Assembly: GCA_943788165.1 (NCBI GenBank)
Contig: CALSPF010000003.1
Location: 124,001-188,000 of the forward strand
Source: an uncultured Flavobacteriaceae bacterium
GTDB taxonomy: Bacteria; Bacteroidota; Bacteroidia; Flavobacteriales; Flavobacteriaceae
Direction: 5' to 3'
Length of the DNA: 64,000 nt
The position numbers were made by a program, and so were the translations under genes. This document shows positions 60,636-64,000 of the stretch, piece after piece. Positions within the stretch are counted from its first letter, which is position 1. Every line of letters starts with the position of its first letter. The notes under the pieces were generated by a model. The model saw nothing but the letters and a program-made list of their open reading frames with translations. It searched no databases and was not told where the DNA came from.

Positions 60636-61361
60636 TACTGCTATTTATTATTACTATTATCTACTTATTATATATTGTCTTAACTCTGTATGTTACTTAC
60701 TAAATACACCTTCCCCTAGTAAGCAAAGCGTAGCTTCGCCTAAGAAAGGTGCTTTAATCTTGTCTTGAACTCCTGCAGAGGCTGAGTTGACTAAATAAAT
60801 AAGCGACAACCAATAAACACGCTTACTATTGTAGGTTCATCCTAACGGACTTACAGCTTAATTGGTTGCTGCCCCGGCGGCCATCCTACTTGCACCTGAC
60901 ATGCCTCTCTTGCTTGATTTCTGTGAGAGGCTTGTATTTAGATTAGCCGAAAGTATCTAGCCAAAAACTAACCTGTATATATATATAATAACAAAGGGGG
61001 CAAAGTGTTAAGGCAGAGAAGCGGTTTTATTAACTAAAATGATAGAATTAAAAACGTAAAGCGTTGACCTACAATACTTATTTGTGTTTATAAGTTTTTT
61101 CATCTTTGAGGGTAGAACCTTCAAAATGAACATAATAATTAAGTGGTATTTTTAAAGTGTACTAATTATGACTTATTTATTTAATGAAATATTAAGGATA
61201 ATTATTTCAATTTAGGGTATAGGTTTAAAGTGATACACTAACGATGCAATAACGGGAATGGGTATATGGTTTGAAATGTGAGATAGATTTCGTATATTAA
61301 GAGATAACTTAAAATCATTTAAAAAATGATAATATTCAAACAATCCTTAATTAAGTAAACA
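60636..61361. other. Long non-coding region at the right end of the island
   Basis: 726 bases without a convincing gene on either strand. The part at 60800-60931 is richer in G+C than its surroundings and folds (separate entry). From 60960 to 61361 I see only AT-rich sequence with a TATATATATATAATA run and no repeats shared with the rest of the window. Confidence 0.6.
60800..60931. other. Structured region: candidate oriT or non-coding RNA
   Basis: TAAGCG (60800) pairs with CGCTTA (60820); CAACCAAT in its loop (60807) pairs with ATTGGTTG (60861), giving a pseudoknot arrangement. Between them TAGG-TTCAT-CCTA forms a small hairpin. GCCTCTC (60903) and GAGAGGC (60925) form another 7-bp stem with a 15-base loop. 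Its position upstream of MobC-like RHH genes suits an oriT; a stable RNA is the alternative. Confidence 0.4.
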
Positions 61362-61736
61362 ATGAAGAATAAACTTAAAATGTCTTTTTTGGCTGAGCCA
61401 AATGACGCAAACTTTAGGGGAAATGTTCACGGGGGCAAAGTAATGAAATGGATAGATGAAATTGGATATGCTTTGTCGGTACAATATTCAGGTCATTATT
61501 GTGTTACCAAGTTTGTTGATGATATTGAATTTTTATCGCCTATCAAAATAGGTGATTTGGTTAAACTTGAAGCTGAAATAATTAAGGTTGGCTTCTCTTC
61601 AATGAGAATTAAAATAATTGTTTACAGTAAGGATTTATTCAAAAAAACTAAACAATTAAACTGCGAATGTTTTATTGTATTTGTTGCTTTGGACGAAAAA
61701 GATAGGAAAGTAAAAGTAACACAACTTTTAGCTTAA
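61362..61736 (+). CDS. Acyl-CoA thioesterase (hotdog, YciA-like)
   Basis: A 124-residue single hotdog-domain protein. The N-terminal NVHGGKVMKWIDE carries the catalytic-type Asp and HGG turn of the YciA/BACH group; FLSPIKIGDLVKLEAEI is the second half of the fold. Hydrolyses acyl-CoA, likely of broad chain length. Its base composition is as AT-rich as the island, so it may belong to it. Unlinked in sense to scoA by a 203-base gap. Confidence 0.85.
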   Translation: MKNKLKMSFLAEPNDANFRGNVHGGKVMKWIDEIGYALSVQYSGHYCVTKFVDDIEFLSPIKIGDLVKLEAEIIKVGFSSMRIKIIVYSKDLFKKTKQLNCECFIVFVALDEKDRKVKVTQLLA

Positions 61737-61939
61737 TGATTTTTTTAGAATTCTCACTTTGTGATGTAAGATGGAAATAGTCTAACACTTATTGGTTTTG
61801 TTCCTATACGATTTTCAGGGATTTAGCTTTTTCGTTCAGCAGGTCAATAAAATCATCCAAGATAAGATAACTGCAAAATCTTAGTACCTTTATACTATAA
61901 GATCGTAATAACGATCCATGCAGACATAAACGCAAAAAG

Positions 61940-62638
61940 ATGATCACAAAAAATGTAAGCAATGTTTCCATGGCTCTAGAGGGAGTTTCCTCCAATATGA
62001 CACTCATGTTGGGTGGATTTGGGCTTTGTGGTATCCCAGAAAATGCAATTGCAGAATTGGCTCGCCTTGGCATTACGGGAATCACCTGTATTTCAAACAA
62101 TGCTGGAGTTGACGATTTTGGTTTAGGGTTGTTGTTGCAAAAGAAGCAAATCAAAAAAATGATTTCTTCCTATGTGGGAGAGAATGCAGAATTTGAACGA
62201 CAAATGCTAAGCGGTGAATTGGAAGTAGAACTCATTCCGCAAGGAACTTTAGCTGAACGCTGTCGTGCTGCTCAGGTTGGCATTCCTGCCTTTTATACTC
62301 CCGCTGGCTATGGGACAGAAGTAGCCCAAGGCAAAGAAATTCGAGATTTTAAAGGAAAACCACATTTATTCGAACATGCCTTTGAGGCAGATTTTTCCAT
62401 CATTAAAGCATGGAAAGGAGATACTGCTGGTAACTTAATTTTTAAAGCGACTGCTCGAAATTTCAATGCTCCCATGGCAGGGGCTGGGAAAGTTTGTGTA
62501 GCCGAGGTGGAAGAATTGGTTCCCGCTGGAGAACTGGACCCAAATCAAATTCATATTCCTGGAATATTTGTCCAGCGCATTTTCCAAGGAGAAGTTTTCG
62601 AGAAACGCATAGAACAGCGTACAATTACCCAAAAATAA
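61940..62638 (+). CDS. scoA: 3-oxoacid CoA-transferase subunit A
   Basis: A 232-residue subunit of succinyl-CoA:3-oxoacid CoA-transferase, which moves CoA from succinyl-CoA to acetoacetate. Seen: [17 protein letters not shown] with the glycine-rich coenzyme loop, [16 protein letters not shown], and [19 protein letters not shown]. Four bases before scoB. Confidence 0.93.
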   Translation: MITKNVSNVSMALEGVSSNMTLMLGGFGLCGIPENAIAELARLGITGITCISNNAGVDDFGLGLLLQKKQIKKMISSYVGENAEFERQMLSGELEVELIPQGTLAERCRAAQVGIPAFYTPAGYGTEVAQGKEIRDFKGKPHLFEHAFEADFSIIKAWKGDTAGNLIFKATARNFNAPMAGAGKVCVAEVEELVPAGELDPNQIHIPGIFVQRIFQGEVFEKRIEQRTITQK

Positions 62639-62642
62639 ACTC

Positions 62643-63299
62643 ATGGCTTTAGATAAAAACGGGATTGCAAAACGAATCGCCCAAGAGGTGAAAAATGGCT
62701 ATTATGTAAACCTGGGTATTGGTATTCCCACCCTGGTAGCCAACTTTGTCCAGGATGATCTTGACGTAGAATTTCAAAGTGAAAATGGAATCCTTGGAAT
62801 GGGGCCTTTCCCTTTTGAAGGAGAAGAAGATGCCAACTTAATCAATGCAGGGAAACAGACCATTACTGCCCTAGCTGGAGCAAGCTATTTCGACTCCTCG
62901 CTAAGCTTTGGTATGATTCGTGGAAAACATGTAGACCTCACCATTTTAGGTGCCATGGAGGTCGCTGAAAATGGCGACATCGCCAATTGGAAAATACCAG
63001 GCAAAATGGTAAAAGGTATGGGCGGGGCAATGGATTTGGTTGCCTCTGCCGAAAATATCATTGTGGCCATGCAACATACCAATAGAGCTGGAGAATCAAA
63101 ATTATTAAAACGGTGTAGTCTTCCCATCACAGGAGTAAATTGTGTCAAGAAAATTGTAACCGATTTGGCTTGCATAGAAGTAACTAAAGATGGATTTTTG
63201 CTTTTGGAGCGTGCTCCAGGCGTTAGCGTTGAAACCATTAAAAAAGCAACAGCTGGAGCCCTTATCGTTCCAACAGATGTGCCAGAAATGGTGCTTTAA
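62643..63299 (+). CDS. scoB: 3-oxoacid CoA-transferase subunit B
   Basis: A 218-residue partner of ScoA. The catalytic glutamate that carries the CoA thioester is in FQSENGILGMGP. Other motifs: GYYVNLGIGIPTLVANF and KGMGGAMDLV. Downstream the HMA/MauE-like gene follows after 9 bases, so all three may be one operon. Confidence 0.93.
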   Translation: MALDKNGIAKRIAQEVKNGYYVNLGIGIPTLVANFVQDDLDVEFQSENGILGMGPFPFEGEEDANLINAGKQTITALAGASYFDSSLSFGMIRGKHVDLTILGAMEVAENGDIANWKIPGKMVKGMGGAMDLVASAENIIVAMQHTNRAGESKLLKRCSLPITGVNCVKKIVTDLACIEVTKDGFLLLERAPGVSVETIKKATAGALIVPTDVPEMVL

Positions 63300-63308
63300 A
63301 AAAATAAT

Positions 63309-64000
63309 ATGACACAAACTTATACTGTAACAGGCATGACCTGCGGAGGCTGTCAGGCTTCTGTTACCAAACATTTATCTTCTCTTGACCAAGTTGAGCA
63401 TGTGGTGGTAAATCTAGAAAAAGAAGAGGCGCTTATTACCAGCAAATCCCCTATCGAAACTTCACTACTTCAAGAAGTACTACCCGAAAAGTTTACGCTT
63501 TTCACAAAAGCAGCACAGTCCAACATTAAGGAGGCTACAAAAGAAAAAACCAAACTCCAACAGCTTCAGCCCTTACTCCTAATTTTAGGTTATATATCTA
63601 CTGCGAGTATTTTATTACACTACCGCGACTGGAGTACACAAGGATTTATGCTTGATTTCATGGGCCTATTTTTTATTGTATTTAGTTTCTTTAAACTCTT
63701 GGATTTAAAGAATTTCCCGAACTCATTTGCCATGTACGACCCTTTAGCAAAACGAGTAACCATCTACGGATGGATGTACCCGTTTATTGAAACAGCCTTG
63801 GGATTAATGTTCTTAATGCGGTTTGAAATCTCTATTGCCTTGACCATAACCCTTGTTATTTTGAGTATTACCACACTTGGAGTAACAAAAACGTTGTTGG
63901 ATAAAAAAAGCATTCAGTGTGCCTGTCTGGGAACAGCGCTTAAACTTCCAATGACAGAGGCCACCTTTATTGAAAATGCCATTATGTTGGTTATGGCTAT
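63309..64000 (+). CDS. HMA-domain / MauE-like membrane protein (3' partial)
   Basis: At least 230 residues, cut by the window end. Residues 1-70 form a heavy-metal-associated domain with VTGMTCGGCQASV (C-x2-C) as in copper chaperones. After a helical linker come about four hydrophobic segments resembling MauE/DoxX-type proteins (KRVTIYGWMYPFIETALG, with the AxCLGTxxxxP-like CACLGTALKLPM). The fusion probably handles a metal or redox cofactor at the inner membrane. Confidence 0.8.
   Translation, partial: MTQTYTVTGMTCGGCQASVTKHLSSLDQVEHVVVNLEKEEALITSKSPIETSLLQEVLPEKFTLFTKAAQSNIKEATKEKTKLQQLQPLLLILGYISTASILLHYRDWSTQGFMLDFMGLFFIVFSFFKLLDLKNFPNSFAMYDPLAKRVTIYGWMYPFIETALGLMFLMRFEISIALTITLVILSITTLGVTKTLLDKKSIQCACLGTALKLPMTEATFIENAIMLVMA

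Noticed and set aside
60800-60931. SRP RNA, tmRNA or RNase P RNA
   Set aside because: None of the conserved cores (GGTCAGGTCCGGAAGGAAGC-type, tmRNA tag, GAGGAAAGTCC) is present on either strand.
61804-62154. Minus-strand open frame of 116 codons
   Set aside because: Mostly antisense to scoA. The last 17 residues (DDFIDLLNEKAKSLKIV) look protein-like and might be a gene tail, but nothing supports the rest.

Overview
The window looks like a chromosomal segment of a marine-type Flavobacteriaceae (Bacteroidota). Supporting signs are promoters with the Bacteroidota -7 element TAnnTTTG (before grpE, glnK, glnII and the tRNA gene), few Shine-Dalgarno sequences, many TAATG and ATGA gene overlaps, and family forms typical of the group: a two-motif DnaJ zinc region, a cyclophilin-FKBP fusion, type III and type II glutamine synthetases, DUF3276 and MnmD. 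There are no rRNA genes, CRISPR arrays, intact insertion sequences or prophages. One tRNA gene, tRNA-Arg(ACG), is present.

Layout. 1-12 kb is core: end of an ABC exporter, DUF3276, M14 peptidase, csaA, immunophilin fusion, recQ, then tatC-CMD-lptB with what looks like a kdsD remnant in front, and pssA. 11.7-17.7 kb carries lnt, a cobalamin adenosyltransferase, DUF2795 and secA. Between about 13.1 and 15.4 kb nearly every reading frame is broken; because lnt and secA are normally essential, this is most likely local sequence error. 17.8-31.6 kb holds envelope, repair and stress genes (fatty acid hydroxylase, glycosyltransferase, HAD phosphatase, msrA, MATE, M28 peptidase, an NtrC-type regulator without HTH, MscS, grpE-dnaJ). 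31.7-51.7 kb is metabolic: mnmD, ilvE, purU, pyrF, prfA, purM and a nitrogen-assimilation set. That set is glnK-amtB-porin at 36.7-39.4 kb and the divergent glnN/glnII pair at 48.3-51.7 kb. Both loci carry the same C5-TAAAAAATAG operator-like element, possibly an undescribed nitrogen-control site. A five-gene lipoprotein/thioredoxin/ApbE/DUF4266/DUF3570 cassette sits between purM and prfA and looks like an envelope redox or flavinylation system of unknown role.

After tRNA-Arg the sequence becomes an AT-rich accessory island (51.9-61.3 kb). It holds surface lipoproteins (PDZ; a BspA-like fragment; a 1130-residue protein with DUF5011 repeats and a C-terminal cupredoxin domain), a 124-bp direct repeat bracketing them, several small membrane ORFs, three decayed copies of a small MPxPKG gene, a coupled pair of ribbon-helix-helix genes beside a structured non-coding region, and an orphan GH53 galactanase. 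Core sequence resumes with a hotdog thioesterase, the scoA-scoB CoA-transferase and a partial HMA/MauE-like membrane protein.
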